From contig PHCQ01000009.1 in assembly GCA_002840835.1 (NCBI GenBank), positions 60,061 through 124,060 of the forward strand: 64,000 bases of DNA, in the 5' to 3' direction. This stretch comes from Betaproteobacteria bacterium HGW-Betaproteobacteria-16 (lineage in GTDB: Bacteria; Pseudomonadota; Gammaproteobacteria; Burkholderiales; Burkholderiaceae_C). Each line of letters begins with the position of its first letter. Position 1 is the stretch's first letter. Made by a program: the position numbers and the translations under genes. Positions 8,930-18,170 of the stretch are shown in pieces. The notes under the pieces are model-generated. The model made no database searches, was not told the origin of the DNA, and was given only the letters and a program-made list of their open reading frames with translations.

Positions 8930-9946
8930 TTATGCGCAGGCAGGCAATGGCTCTGCCCAGGGTTCGATCATTGTGGCCTGAACGGCCGTTTCGTTCAGCG
9001 CCGCCGGCGTGGTGCGATCAAACCAGTGCTGGATGGCATCCGCATCGTTGGTGAGGCGCAGCTCATCAAAAGCCTGCTGCGCTTGAGGATAGTGCCGCCG
9101 CAGGTAGTTCAGCCATTGTTTGAGGCGACCGGCCCGGTGGCGTTTGTCGACCCGCAGGCCCACCTGCTGCCAGAACGCCAGCAACAGACCAGGCATCACG
9201 TCCCAGGGCACCAGCCCCTGCCCTTTGATGGCCAACGCCAGGCCCGGGTTGGTGACCATGCCCCGGCCCATCATGAGGGCATCGCAGCCGGTGACCGCCT
9301 GGCAACGCAAGGCGTCGGCCACGGTCCAGATGTCGCCATTGGCGACCATGGGAATCTGCAGGTGCGCCGGCAAGGCTTCACGCACCTGCGCAATGCGCTC
9401 CCAGTAGGCCGGTGGCCGGTAGCCGTGGGCCTTGGTGCGCGCATGCACCACAAGCTCATCGGCCCCCGCTTCGGCGATGGCGATGGCGCACTCTTCGGCG
9501 CGGCGGTCGTCGTTGTAGCCCAGCCGCATCTTGGCCGACACCGGAACGTGCGCAGGCACGGCGCGCCGCACGGCCGCCACGATGCGCCCGACCAGTTCGG
9601 GCTCGTCCAGCAGCACGGCACCGCCCCGGCTCTGGTTCACCGTCTTGGCCGGGCAACCGAAGTTGAGATCGATGCCATGCGGTCGCAGGCCGGCCAGGCG
9701 CGCGGCATTGTCAGCCAGACAGGCGGGGTCGGACCCGAGCAACTGCGGACGCACCGGCACCCCTGCACGCGTGCGGCTGCCGTTGAGCAATTCGGGCACC
9801 ACCCGCAGGAACGCCCGCTCGGGCAGCACCGTGTTCGTCACCCGGATGAATTCGCTCACGCAGCGATCGATGCCACCGGTGCGCGTGAGCACATCGCGCA
9901 GCGTGGCGTCGAGCAGGCCCTCCATGGGCGCGAGCAGAAGAATCAT
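8930..9946 (-). CDS. dusC: tRNA-dihydrouridine(16) synthase-type Dus
   Basis: MILLLAPMEGLLDATLRDVLTRTGGIDRCVSEFIRV...GIDLNFGCPAKTVNQSRGGAVLL...SAKMRLG. Confidence 0.92.
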   Translation of the reverse strand: MILLLAPMEGLLDATLRDVLTRTGGIDRCVSEFIRVTNTVLPERAFLRVVPELLNGSRTRAGVPVRPQLLGSDPACLADNAARLAGLRPHGIDLNFGCPAKTVNQSRGGAVLLDEPELVGRIVAAVRRAVPAHVPVSAKMRLGYNDDRRAEECAIAIAEAGADELVVHARTKAHGYRPPAYWERIAQVREALPAHLQIPMVANGDIWTVADALRCQAVTGCDALMMGRGMVTNPGLALAIKGQGLVPWDVMPGLLLAFWQQVGLRVDKRHRAGRLKQWLNYLRRHYPQAQQAFDELRLTNDADAIQHWFDRTTPAALNETAVQATMIEPWAEPLPACA

Positions 9947-10089
9947 GGGGGAGTGGGGAAAAGATAGATGGGAAGGTCTCAAGATGGCCTTCCATCAAGC
10001 GTTCGACAGGCATTTTAGGCCGCTTGCCCCTGATGAGGCGGTCCATTACCATGCATCGGCGGTTCGTTTGTGAGCTTCAGGAGTGGTGG

Positions 10090-10650
10090 ATGCGTTTGTT
10101 TTTTTCGTCGGTTCTGGGTGCTGTCCTGTTCGGTACTGCTTCCATGTCAATGGCCCAGCCGGTCGCTCCCGAGGTGCCTGCTGCTGCAACGGAGTCGCCC
10201 CCGCCAGCGGCCATACCAGCGGGCACGGCAGCGGTGGTGCCGACCATCGAGATACCGGCCAACGACACCAGCCGAATCGGCACCGTCAAGCACGTGGAAG
10301 GCGCCATTCTGATGGGACGCACGCCAGCACAACAGGCGCCCCGCCCGGGCGACGGCGTGCGCGAAAGCGAGAGGCTGAGCACCGGCCCGGATGGTGCAGC
10401 CAGCATCCTGCTCAAGGACGGCACGGTGCTCACCATGGGCCCCAACACCACCATGGACCTGAGCCGGTTCAATTTCGATTCGACCACCCAGAAGGGCCAT
10501 TTCGTGCTCGATCTGCTCAAAGGATCGGTGCGTGTGGTCACCGGTTTGCTGGCCCGTGTGAACCCTGAGCTGTTCAAGGTGCAGACCCCCACGTCGGTGG
10601 TGGGCGTGCGGGGCACCGACTTCATTGTGGAAGCCACAGAGGCCCTGTGA
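10090..10650 (+). CDS. FecR-domain protein
   Basis: Signal peptide; GTVKHVEGAILMGRTPAQQAPRPGDGVRESERLSTGPDGAASILLKDGTVLTMGPNTTMDLSRF...TPTSVVGVRGTDFIVE. Confidence 0.88.
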   Translation: MRLFFSSVLGAVLFGTASMSMAQPVAPEVPAAATESPPPAAIPAGTAAVVPTIEIPANDTSRIGTVKHVEGAILMGRTPAQQAPRPGDGVRESERLSTGPDGAASILLKDGTVLTMGPNTTMDLSRFNFDSTTQKGHFVLDLLKGSVRVVTGLLARVNPELFKVQTPTSVVGVRGTDFIVEATEAL

Positions 10651-10774
10651 GCGAGACAATCCATGGCGTTTGCTGGCCTCATTGAGACCGCCGCCCGTTT
10701 CATCGCGTGACACACGCACCACGTCCACGTGCAATCTGTCACAGACCTGCCCAAAAGAAGAACCATCGAATTTC

Positions 10775-11389
10775 ATGCCACTGCAGCCCTTTCCCTTTCG
10801 TCTGTTCCCGACAGTTGCCTTGCTGACCGCGACCATGTGGATGACGGCTTGCGCCCCGGTGTCGCGCGTGATCCTTCTGCCACAGCCCGGGGGCGAGCCC
10901 AGTGCAGTGGTGGTGCGAACGCCGCAAGCCGAAGCAGTGATCGATTCGCCATACGGTGTGGCCAATGTGGCGCGAAGCGGCCGCGTGGGTACCGACACCA
11001 CCACAGCAGACGAAGTGCGTTCCCGATACCCCCGGCTGCTGGCGATCGAGCCCATGGCGCCAGAGCGTTTCATGCTGGAGTTCGAGCCTGGCACTTCCGA
11101 CCTGACCCAGGAGGCGCAATCCCGGCTCGAAGCCGTGATCAAGCGGGCCGGCGCCCGCCCAGGCGGCGAAATTGTCGTGACCGGACACACCGACCGCCAG
11201 GGCACGGTGGAAGCCAACGACCAGTTGTCGCTGCAGCGGGCACTGGCTCTGCGCGCCCTCTTCATCGAGCGGGGCTTCCCGCCAGAGCGGATCGAAGCCG
11301 TGGGGCGCGGCGAGCGCGACCCCCTGGTGCCCACCGAAGACGAGGTGCCTGAGCCACGCAACCGCCGCGCCGAGATTCTGGTGCGCTGA
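10775..11389 (+). CDS. OmpA-family lipoprotein
   Basis: LLTATMWMTACAPV lipobox; GEIVVTGHTDRQGTVEANDQLSLQRALALRALFIERGFPPERIEAVGRGERDPLVPT. Confidence 0.9.
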   Translation: MPLQPFPFRLFPTVALLTATMWMTACAPVSRVILLPQPGGEPSAVVVRTPQAEAVIDSPYGVANVARSGRVGTDTTTADEVRSRYPRLLAIEPMAPERFMLEFEPGTSDLTQEAQSRLEAVIKRAGARPGGEIVVTGHTDRQGTVEANDQLSLQRALALRALFIERGFPPERIEAVGRGERDPLVPTEDEVPEPRNRRAEILVR

Positions 11390-12114
11390 TGGCGGGCGCC
11401 GACTTGCCCGACGCTCCCGCGCTGCCGGAGCAATTGACGACGGACCTTCCGGCGCCACCCGTCCTGCAGGTGATCCATGCCGATGACACACTGCTGGTGC
11501 TCGACAAACCCGCGGGCTTGCTGGCCGTGCCAGGGCGCGGACCCGACAAGCAGGACTGCCTGAGCGCACGCGCACAAGCGCTATGGCCCGATGCCCTGAT
11601 CGTGCACCGGCTGGACATGGCGACCTCCGGCGTCGTGGTCATGGCCAGAGGGCTGGCAGCCCAGCGCGCACTGAGCAACGCCTTCGAAAAGCGGCGCGTG
11701 CACAAGCGCTACATGGCGGTGGTGGCAGGCGAACCCGGAGAAGCGTCCACGGAGGGTGGCTGGCAGACCATCGACCTGCCACTGGCCGTGGACTGGCTCC
11801 ATCGTCCACGCAGCATCGTCAGCACCCTGCTGGGCAAACCCAGCGTGACGCACTGGCGGCGAAGCGCCACACAATCCCCAGTGCTGCGCACGGGCATGGC
11901 AACACGGTTAGAACTTGAACCTGTCACCGGTCGCACGCACCAGCTTCGTGTCCATCTGCAAGCGATCGGCCACCCCATCGTGGGCGACCCCCTGTACGCC
12001 ACGCCTGCGCAGCAAGCCATGGCGCCCCGCCTGTTGTTGCATGCCACCGAACTGAAGCTGGACCACCCCGTCACCGGCCTTCCCATGACCTTCACCAGTG
12101 CCTGTCCTTTCTGA
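11389..12114 (+). CDS. RluA-family pseudouridine synthase
   Basis: VLDKPAGLLAVPGRG...LIVHRLDMATSGVVVMARG...GRTHQLRVHLQAIGHPIVGDPLY; start overlaps the previous stop (TGATG). Confidence 0.93.
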   Translation: MAGADLPDAPALPEQLTTDLPAPPVLQVIHADDTLLVLDKPAGLLAVPGRGPDKQDCLSARAQALWPDALIVHRLDMATSGVVVMARGLAAQRALSNAFEKRRVHKRYMAVVAGEPGEASTEGGWQTIDLPLAVDWLHRPRSIVSTLLGKPSVTHWRRSATQSPVLRTGMATRLELEPVTGRTHQLRVHLQAIGHPIVGDPLYATPAQQAMAPRLLLHATELKLDHPVTGLPMTFTSACPF

Positions 12115-12115
12115 A

Positions 12116-12889
12116 ATGACCCAGCATCACCTCACCATCCTCACCGGCGCGTCCCGCGGCATGGGCCTGGCCATGGCGCGCCAGCTGCTTTCGCCCCACC
12201 GCCACCTGCTGTGCATTTCACGCCAGCCCAACAGCGAGCTGGAGGTGCTGGCCGTGCAACAGGACGCCGCACTCACCCTGTGGTCGCAGGATCTGGCGGA
12301 CACACAAGCTTCTGCCGAGCGGCTGCAAGCCTGGCTGAAGGCGCTGGACGCCACCCGGCTGGCCAGCGCCACGCTGATCAACAACGCGGGTGTGATTCCG
12401 CGCATCGGTCCGCTCGACGACTGCCCGCCTGACGAACTGGCCAACGCCCTGCGCGTGGGCCTGGAGGCCCCCATGCAGCTCACGGCCGCGTTTCTGCGCG
12501 CCACCGGTGCCTGGGTGGCCGCAGGCTGGCGGGGGCCACGCAAGGTGCTGAACATCTCGTCCGGTCTGGGCCGCCACGCCATGGCCGCCCAGGCGCCCTA
12601 CTGCGCGGCCAAGGCCGGCATGGACCACTTCACGCGCTGCAGCGCGCTCGACGAGGCCCAGCGCCCTAACGGTGCGAAGCTGGTCTCCCTCGCTCCCGGC
12701 GTGATCGACACCGACATGCAGGTGCAACTGCGCGCAGGCGACCCGGCTGCCTTCCCGGACCGGCAGCGTTTTCTGAACCTGAAGGAACAGGGTCAGCTCA
12801 CATCGCCTGATGAGGCCGCCCAGCGCGTGCTGGCCTGGCTGGAACGACCGGACTTCGGCGAACAACCGGTGGCCGACGTGCGCGACTGA
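12116..12889 (+). CDS. Short-chain dehydrogenase/reductase
   Basis: LTILTGASRGMGLAMA...LINNAGVIPRIGPLDD...NISSGLGRHAMAAQAPYCAAKAGMDHF. Confidence 0.9.
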   Translation: MTQHHLTILTGASRGMGLAMARQLLSPHRHLLCISRQPNSELEVLAVQQDAALTLWSQDLADTQASAERLQAWLKALDATRLASATLINNAGVIPRIGPLDDCPPDELANALRVGLEAPMQLTAAFLRATGAWVAAGWRGPRKVLNISSGLGRHAMAAQAPYCAAKAGMDHFTRCSALDEAQRPNGAKLVSLAPGVIDTDMQVQLRAGDPAAFPDRQRFLNLKEQGQLTSPDEAAQRVLAWLERPDFGEQPVADVRD

Positions 12890-12924
12890 GGCCGGGTGCC
12901 CAAAGTGCCGAACAGGGCAGCCCC

Positions 12925-13527
12925 ATGACACACCCGCCCCTGCCACGCCGTTTGTTCCTTCGCGCTTCGCTGGCGCTGGCGGGTACCGGGACTTTCCTGA
13001 CCAAGGCGGGTGCCCAGTCTGCTGCCGATGGCGACTTCTGGGTCATGCTGCGCGAAGGTGGCTACGTACTGCTGATGCGCCACGCGCAGACAGAGCCCGG
13101 CGTGGGTGATCCGTCCAATTTCCGTATCGGCGACTGCAGTACCCAGCGCAACCTCAGCGAGGCCGGGCGCGAGCAGTCACGGCGCGTGGCCACTGCCTTT
13201 GCCCGCGAGGGCATCCGCATTGACGACGTGCGTTCCAGCGCCTGGTGCCGCTGTGTCGATACGGCCGAGCTGGCGTTCGGCAAGCACACGGTGTGGAACC
13301 CCATCAACTCGTTTTTTGGCCGCAGCGGCGCGGGCGACACCCAGACTCGGGAGGTGATGGACGCGCTGAAGGGCTTCAAGGGCCCGGGCAACGTCGCGCT
13401 GGTGACCCATCAGGTCAACATCACGGCGCTCACCGGCGGGTTCACGTCAATGGGCGAGATGTTGCTGACCCGCCCTGACCCATTGAGCCCTCAACGCCTT
13501 CGCGTGCTGGCAAGGCAGAGCGTATAG
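12925..13527 (+). CDS. Histidine phosphatase family protein with signal peptide
   Basis: YVLLMRHAQTEPGVGDPSNF...CSTQRNLSEAGREQSRRVATAF...SSAWCRCVDTAEL. Confidence 0.87.
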   Translation: MTHPPLPRRLFLRASLALAGTGTFLTKAGAQSAADGDFWVMLREGGYVLLMRHAQTEPGVGDPSNFRIGDCSTQRNLSEAGREQSRRVATAFAREGIRIDDVRSSAWCRCVDTAELAFGKHTVWNPINSFFGRSGAGDTQTREVMDALKGFKGPGNVALVTHQVNITALTGGFTSMGEMLLTRPDPLSPQRLRVLARQSV

Positions 13528-13539
13528 CGGTCCCACCGA

Positions 13540-13746
13540 TCAGAGGTTGCGAAACAGCTTCGTCAGTTCCGTGTAGATGTCGGAAAGCGGGTGAGGCGGC
13601 CTGGCCGTATCGGTGCCTGGCGTGACGGCAGCGGCACCAGTCGCGCCCTGGGTATGCGGGGAACGGGACTCAGGCGTGACGACCGTCAGCGGCTTGTCCC
13701 AGACACGGGTATTGAGCTGCACGCGCTGTGGCAAGTCGGCCTTCAT
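13540..13746 (-). CDS. Hypothetical 68-aa protein
   Basis: ORF only: MKADLPQRVQLNTRVWDKPLTVVTPESRSPHTQG...LSDIYTELTKLFRNL. Confidence 0.4.
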   Translation of the reverse strand: MKADLPQRVQLNTRVWDKPLTVVTPESRSPHTQGATGAAAVTPGTDTARPPHPLSDIYTELTKLFRNL

Positions 13747-13914
13747 GCCCGCACCTCCGCACCATCCATCGCGCGACCCGCCGCCCACCGGGGGCGATTG
13801 ATCCCCGTCAAGCGCAACGCCAGCTTCACGGGGGTACGATGTGCTGTTGACCTCATGGCGAGCCTGAAAGCCGCTGTGGGGTCGCGTTGTTCCCCTTCAG
13901 ACCAGGAGTCATTC

Positions 13915-15099
13915 ATGAGCCGAGAAGTCGTCGTCGTCAGCGCCACCCGAACCGCCATTGGCACCTTCGGTGGCAGCCTCAAGGATGTGCCGCCCACCGA
14001 TCTGGGCGCACAGGTGGTGCGCGAAGCACTGGCCCGCGCGCAGGTGGAGGGCAAGGACGTGGGGCATGTGGTGTTTGGCCACGTGGTCAACACCGAGCCC
14101 AAGGACATGTACCTCTCGCGCGTGGCCGCCGTCAATGGCGGATGCGCAGAGGGCACGCCGGCCTTCAACGTCAACAGATTGTGTGGGTCGGGTTTGCAGG
14201 CCATCATCTCCGCTTCACAAAGCATTCTTTTGGGGGACACAGACATTGCTATCGGCGCCGGCGCCGAGAACATGAGCCGTGCGCCCTTCGCATCGCTGAA
14301 CATGCGCTGGGGCGCCCGCATGGGCGACACCAAGATGGTGGACATGATGGTGGGCGCCCTGCACGACCCTTTCCACACCATTCACATGGGTGTGACGGCC
14401 GAGAACATCGCGGCCAAGTGGGGCATCACCCGCGAAGACCAGGACAAGCTGGCGGTGGAGAGCCACAACCGCGCACAGCGTGCCACTGTCGAGGGCCGCT
14501 TCAAGGACCAGATCGTGCCCGTGATGCTCAAGAGCCGCAAAGGTGAAGTGGCTTATGCCACGGACGAACACTTCCGCCCCGACTGCACACTGGAAGACCT
14601 GGCCAAGCTCAAGCCGGTGTTCCTCAAGGAAAACGGCACCGTGACCGCCGGCAATGCGTCCGGCATCAACGACGCCGCCGCCGCCGTGGTACTGATGGAA
14701 GCGGGTGCGGCCAAGGCGCGCGGCCTGACACCCATGGCGCGCCTGGTGGCGTATGCCCATGCGGGCGTGGACCCGAAGTACATGGGCATCGGCCCGGTCC
14801 CGGCGTCGAAGATCGCGTTGCAAAGAGCGGGCCTCACGGTGAACGACCTGGACGTGATCGAAGCCAACGAAGCCTTCGCCGCCCAGGCCTGCGCCGTCAC
14901 GCGCGACCTCGATCTGGACCCGGCCAAGGTCAACCCCAACGGATCAGGCATTTCGCTGGGCCACCCCATTGGCGCCACGGGTGCGCTGATCACGGTGAAG
15001 GCCTTGTACGAGCTGCAGCGGGTGCAGGGACGCTATGCGCTGGTGACCATGTGCATTGGCGGTGGTCAAGGCATTGCTGCGATATTCGAGCGGACGTAA
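13915..15099 (+). CDS. bktB: Acetyl-CoA C-acyltransferase (beta-ketothiolase, BktB-like)
   Basis: VVSATRTAIGTFGGSLKD...NVNRLCGSGLQAIISA...NPNGSGISLGHPIGATGALITVKALYEL...CIGGGQGIA. Confidence 0.9.
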   Translation: MSREVVVVSATRTAIGTFGGSLKDVPPTDLGAQVVREALARAQVEGKDVGHVVFGHVVNTEPKDMYLSRVAAVNGGCAEGTPAFNVNRLCGSGLQAIISASQSILLGDTDIAIGAGAENMSRAPFASLNMRWGARMGDTKMVDMMVGALHDPFHTIHMGVTAENIAAKWGITREDQDKLAVESHNRAQRATVEGRFKDQIVPVMLKSRKGEVAYATDEHFRPDCTLEDLAKLKPVFLKENGTVTAGNASGINDAAAAVVLMEAGAAKARGLTPMARLVAYAHAGVDPKYMGIGPVPASKIALQRAGLTVNDLDVIEANEAFAAQACAVTRDLDLDPAKVNPNGSGISLGHPIGATGALITVKALYELQRVQGRYALVTMCIGGGQGIAAIFERT

Positions 15100-15107
15100 A
15101 CGTCCGA

Positions 15108-15190
15108 CCCCCCGCGCCGCTTCGCGTCACCCCCCTGAAAGGGGGGCGATGCCTGTGGCCTGGCGAAGCCAGTTCCACGGCATCTCTGGA
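15108..15190 (+). repeat. Dispersed stem-loop repeat, copy C
   Basis: CCCCCC-TGAAA-GGGGGG; GATGCC (15148)-GTGG-CTGGC-GAA-GCCAG-CCAC-GGCATC (15184); C-run begins 8 nt after the thiolase stop. Confidence 0.9.
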
Positions 15191-15257
15191 TGGGGGCACG
15201 TGCGCCGACAGAGCTGATGTGATTCGATCAACCACATAGACCCAAGACCCAGTTCAT

Positions 15258-16652
15258 ATGTTGAGTGAACCTGCTGCCGCATCTGCATCTGAATGGGCGC
15301 CCATGCTGGCGGAACTGGAGCGTGGGTTGCTGCAGCGCGATGTGGCGGCGCGGGCCCTGTTGCTGGCGGCGCTGGCGGGTGAGCATGTGCTGCTGCTGGG
15401 GCCGCCCGGCACGGCCAAGAGTGAGCTGGCGCGGCGGTTGCAGCGACTGCTGCCGGGGGCGCATTATTTCGAGCGCTTGCTCACGCGCTTCACGGTGCCG
15501 GAGGAGCTGTTTGGTCCGCTGTCGCTGCGCGCCCTGGAAGACGATCGCTACGAGCGTCTGACCGAGGGCTATCTGCCGGCTGCCGAGGTGGCGTTTCTCG
15601 ACGAGGTGTTCAAGGCCAATTCGGCCATCCTCAACACGCTGCTGGGCATCCTGCACGAACGCCAGTTCGATAACGGCAGCCAGCGGTTGCCGGTGCCGCT
15701 GGTGACCCTGGTGGGGGCCAGCAACGAGCAGCCGCAAGACGACAGCCTGCTGGCCTTTTACGACCGCTTCCTGCTGCGCGTGCCGGTCCAACCGGTGGAC
15801 GACGCGCATTTCGCCGCGCTGCTCACCACGCCGGTGAACGAAGACAAGGCCGTGCCAGCGCGTTCCCACCTGGATCTCACACGCGTGCAGGCCTTGCGCG
15901 AACAGGCCCACGCAGCGGTGTTGGATGGCAATGTGCTGGAGTTGCTTCAAGCAGCCCGCCAGCATGCCAGCGGCAGCGCACAAACCGTATCGGACCGCCG
16001 CTGGCGCCAACTGGTGGAACTGCTGAAACTGCAGGCCGCCAGTCGCGGTGCCGATGAGGTGAGTCCGTGGGATCTGTGGCTGCTGCCCTTCGTGCTCGCC
16101 GCCGGGCCAGACGATGTGCCTGGCTGGACCGAATTCTTCCTGCACCGGGTGGCCCACACAGCGCCGATGCCCCTGGACGGCCTGGGGCGGGCAGTGGCGG
16201 CCTTTGAACAGCAGCTCGACATCGAACGCCGCGCACCCGCCGACGCGCAGGATGACAGTGCCGGCAAGCTGGCGCTGGCACGCGCCATCTCGGCACCCAA
16301 CAGCGGAGAAAGCGAGATGGTGCGCATCACCAGCGAACGCGCCCAGCGCCACTACAGCCCGGTGCACGTGGCCGCCCGTGTGAACCAGTGCGACGCGGTG
16401 CTGAACCAACTGGCCGATGTTCACGAAGATTTGCGCAAGACCGCCGAGGATGTGAGCCGCGGGGCTCGTGCACACGACTGGCTGCCACCCTCCTGGCTGG
16501 CACTGATTGAGAGGGTGCATGAGCAGCGTTGTGAGGCCATTGCGCAATGGCTGTCCCGGCTGCAACGGGTGCGCCAGGGCTTCTCTGCATTGCCATTGAA
16601 CGAAGAAGCCCAAGCCTCACCGCCCGAACCCGTGATGTGGACCCACCCGTGA
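15258..16652 (+). CDS. MoxR/RavA-type AAA+ ATPase
   Basis: HVLLLGPPGTAKSELARRLQ...FLDEVFKANSAILNTLLGILHERQFDNGSQRLPVPLVTLVGASNE. Confidence 0.9.
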   Translation: MLSEPAAASASEWAPMLAELERGLLQRDVAARALLLAALAGEHVLLLGPPGTAKSELARRLQRLLPGAHYFERLLTRFTVPEELFGPLSLRALEDDRYERLTEGYLPAAEVAFLDEVFKANSAILNTLLGILHERQFDNGSQRLPVPLVTLVGASNEQPQDDSLLAFYDRFLLRVPVQPVDDAHFAALLTTPVNEDKAVPARSHLDLTRVQALREQAHAAVLDGNVLELLQAARQHASGSAQTVSDRRWRQLVELLKLQAASRGADEVSPWDLWLLPFVLAAGPDDVPGWTEFFLHRVAHTAPMPLDGLGRAVAAFEQQLDIERRAPADAQDDSAGKLALARAISAPNSGESEMVRITSERAQRHYSPVHVAARVNQCDAVLNQLADVHEDLRKTAEDVSRGARAHDWLPPSWLALIERVHEQRCEAIAQWLSRLQRVRQGFSALPLNEEAQASPPEPVMWTHP

Positions 16653-18103
16653 ACATCGGCGCGGCCGCGCCCTACCACCACCTGGACCATCTGCCCCGGG
16701 AACTGTGGCGCTGGGCCGTGGTGTGCAGCGCGGGCCAGCCCGATGCCCGCCTGCCGCAGCTGGCACGCTGGCACAGCGCGCTGTTCGAAGGCGCCCTGCC
16801 CGATCCACACGACGACTGGGACGATCCGCAGGCCATCCGGGCGCTGCGCCCGGTGCTGATCGAACTCGAACTGAACCAGCTCACCCGGGGCAGCGACGCC
16901 TTGACGCGCCAGGTGTTGCAAAGCCTGCTCTGGCACCTCGACGCCCTGATCGACCAAGCAACCGACGTATCCCGCGAGGCCGCCATCGAACAGATGGCCG
17001 GTGAATTTCGCGACAGCTGGACGCTGCAGCGACAGGGCTGGGACGAGGTGCTCGCTCTGCTGCAGTCGCTCGGTGATCTGGCGCATTTGCGCTGGGACGA
17101 TCTGAAGGGCCAGCTCAACCGGCGCGAGTGGCAGGAAGCGCGCCGCATTGGCGAGCTGCTGCAACGCCTGCCCACCCTCGCCCGCTTCATCGACGGTGTG
17201 GGGCGCAGCCGAACCGACCAGCATCGGCCGCCTGCGCAACAGGCCCGACAGCATCCGCTGCCCGAGGCACCGGCCGCACGCCACCCGGCCGACGAACAGG
17301 AACGGCGCCCCGAGCCCACCGCGGTGGATGGCGTTCGCCGCTCCCGCGCGCTCGCCCGCATGGCAGGCAGTGAATTCCTGAACCTCACGCACCCGGTGCT
17401 GCGGCGCCTGTGGCGCGCACGGTTTGCCGAAGCGCAATTGCTCACCTACGACGACCGCTCACGCAGTCCTTCCAGCCGCCCCCAGCCAAGACCTGACCAG
17501 GCGCCCCAGCGCAGCGTCCCCACGCACGCTGGCCACGGCCCGCTCATCGTGTGTCTGGACACGTCTGGCTCCATGCGGGGTGCGCCTGAGAACGTGGCCA
17601 AGGCCTGTGTGCTGCAGGCCCTGCGCAGCGCCCATGCCGGCCGCCGCCTCTGCCGCCTGCTGGCCTTCGGTGGCCAGAACGAACTGCTGGAGCGCGAGAT
17701 GGCGCTGGATGCCGAAGGCCTGACCCACCTGCTGGATGTGATGGGCCAGAGCTTTGATGGCGGCACCGATGTGCAGACACCCATGGAACGCGCCATCGAG
17801 TTGGTACAGACCACTGGCTGGGAAGAAGCCGACCTGCTCATCGTGAGCGACGGCGAATTCGGCGTCACCCACGCCACGCTGGCCCAGTTGCGAGACGCCA
17901 AACAGCGCCTGGCGCTGCGGGTGCACGGCATCCTCATCGGCGACCGCGAGACCGTGGGGCTGGCCGAGGTGTGCGACCAGTTGCACTGGGTGCGCGAATG
18001 GCGGCGCTATGGCAGTGGCAGCACGGTGGTGGGTGATGATTTTTCACCGGTGCACAGCCGCAGCCTGACCGCCCTGTATTTCCCCAACGCCATCCGGCGT
18101 TGA
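16649..18103 (+). CDS. VWA-domain protein (ViaA-like), partner of the upstream MoxR-type ATPase
   Basis: GTG start overlapping the upstream TGA; GPLIVCLDTSGSMRGAPENVAKACVLQAL (MIDAS DxSxS)...FDGGTDVQTPMERAI...LLIVSDGEFGV. Confidence 0.85.
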   Translation: MNIGAAAPYHHLDHLPRELWRWAVVCSAGQPDARLPQLARWHSALFEGALPDPHDDWDDPQAIRALRPVLIELELNQLTRGSDALTRQVLQSLLWHLDALIDQATDVSREAAIEQMAGEFRDSWTLQRQGWDEVLALLQSLGDLAHLRWDDLKGQLNRREWQEARRIGELLQRLPTLARFIDGVGRSRTDQHRPPAQQARQHPLPEAPAARHPADEQERRPEPTAVDGVRRSRALARMAGSEFLNLTHPVLRRLWRARFAEAQLLTYDDRSRSPSSRPQPRPDQAPQRSVPTHAGHGPLIVCLDTSGSMRGAPENVAKACVLQALRSAHAGRRLCRLLAFGGQNELLEREMALDAEGLTHLLDVMGQSFDGGTDVQTPMERAIELVQTTGWEEADLLIVSDGEFGVTHATLAQLRDAKQRLALRVHGILIGDRETVGLAEVCDQLHWVREWRRYGSGSTVVGDDFSPVHSRSLTALYFPNAIRR

Positions 18104-18170
18104 GCGGGCGATGTATCCTGCCCTCTGAGGTTTCACGCTCTCGTTCTTTTCACAACAACCTGGAGACTCC

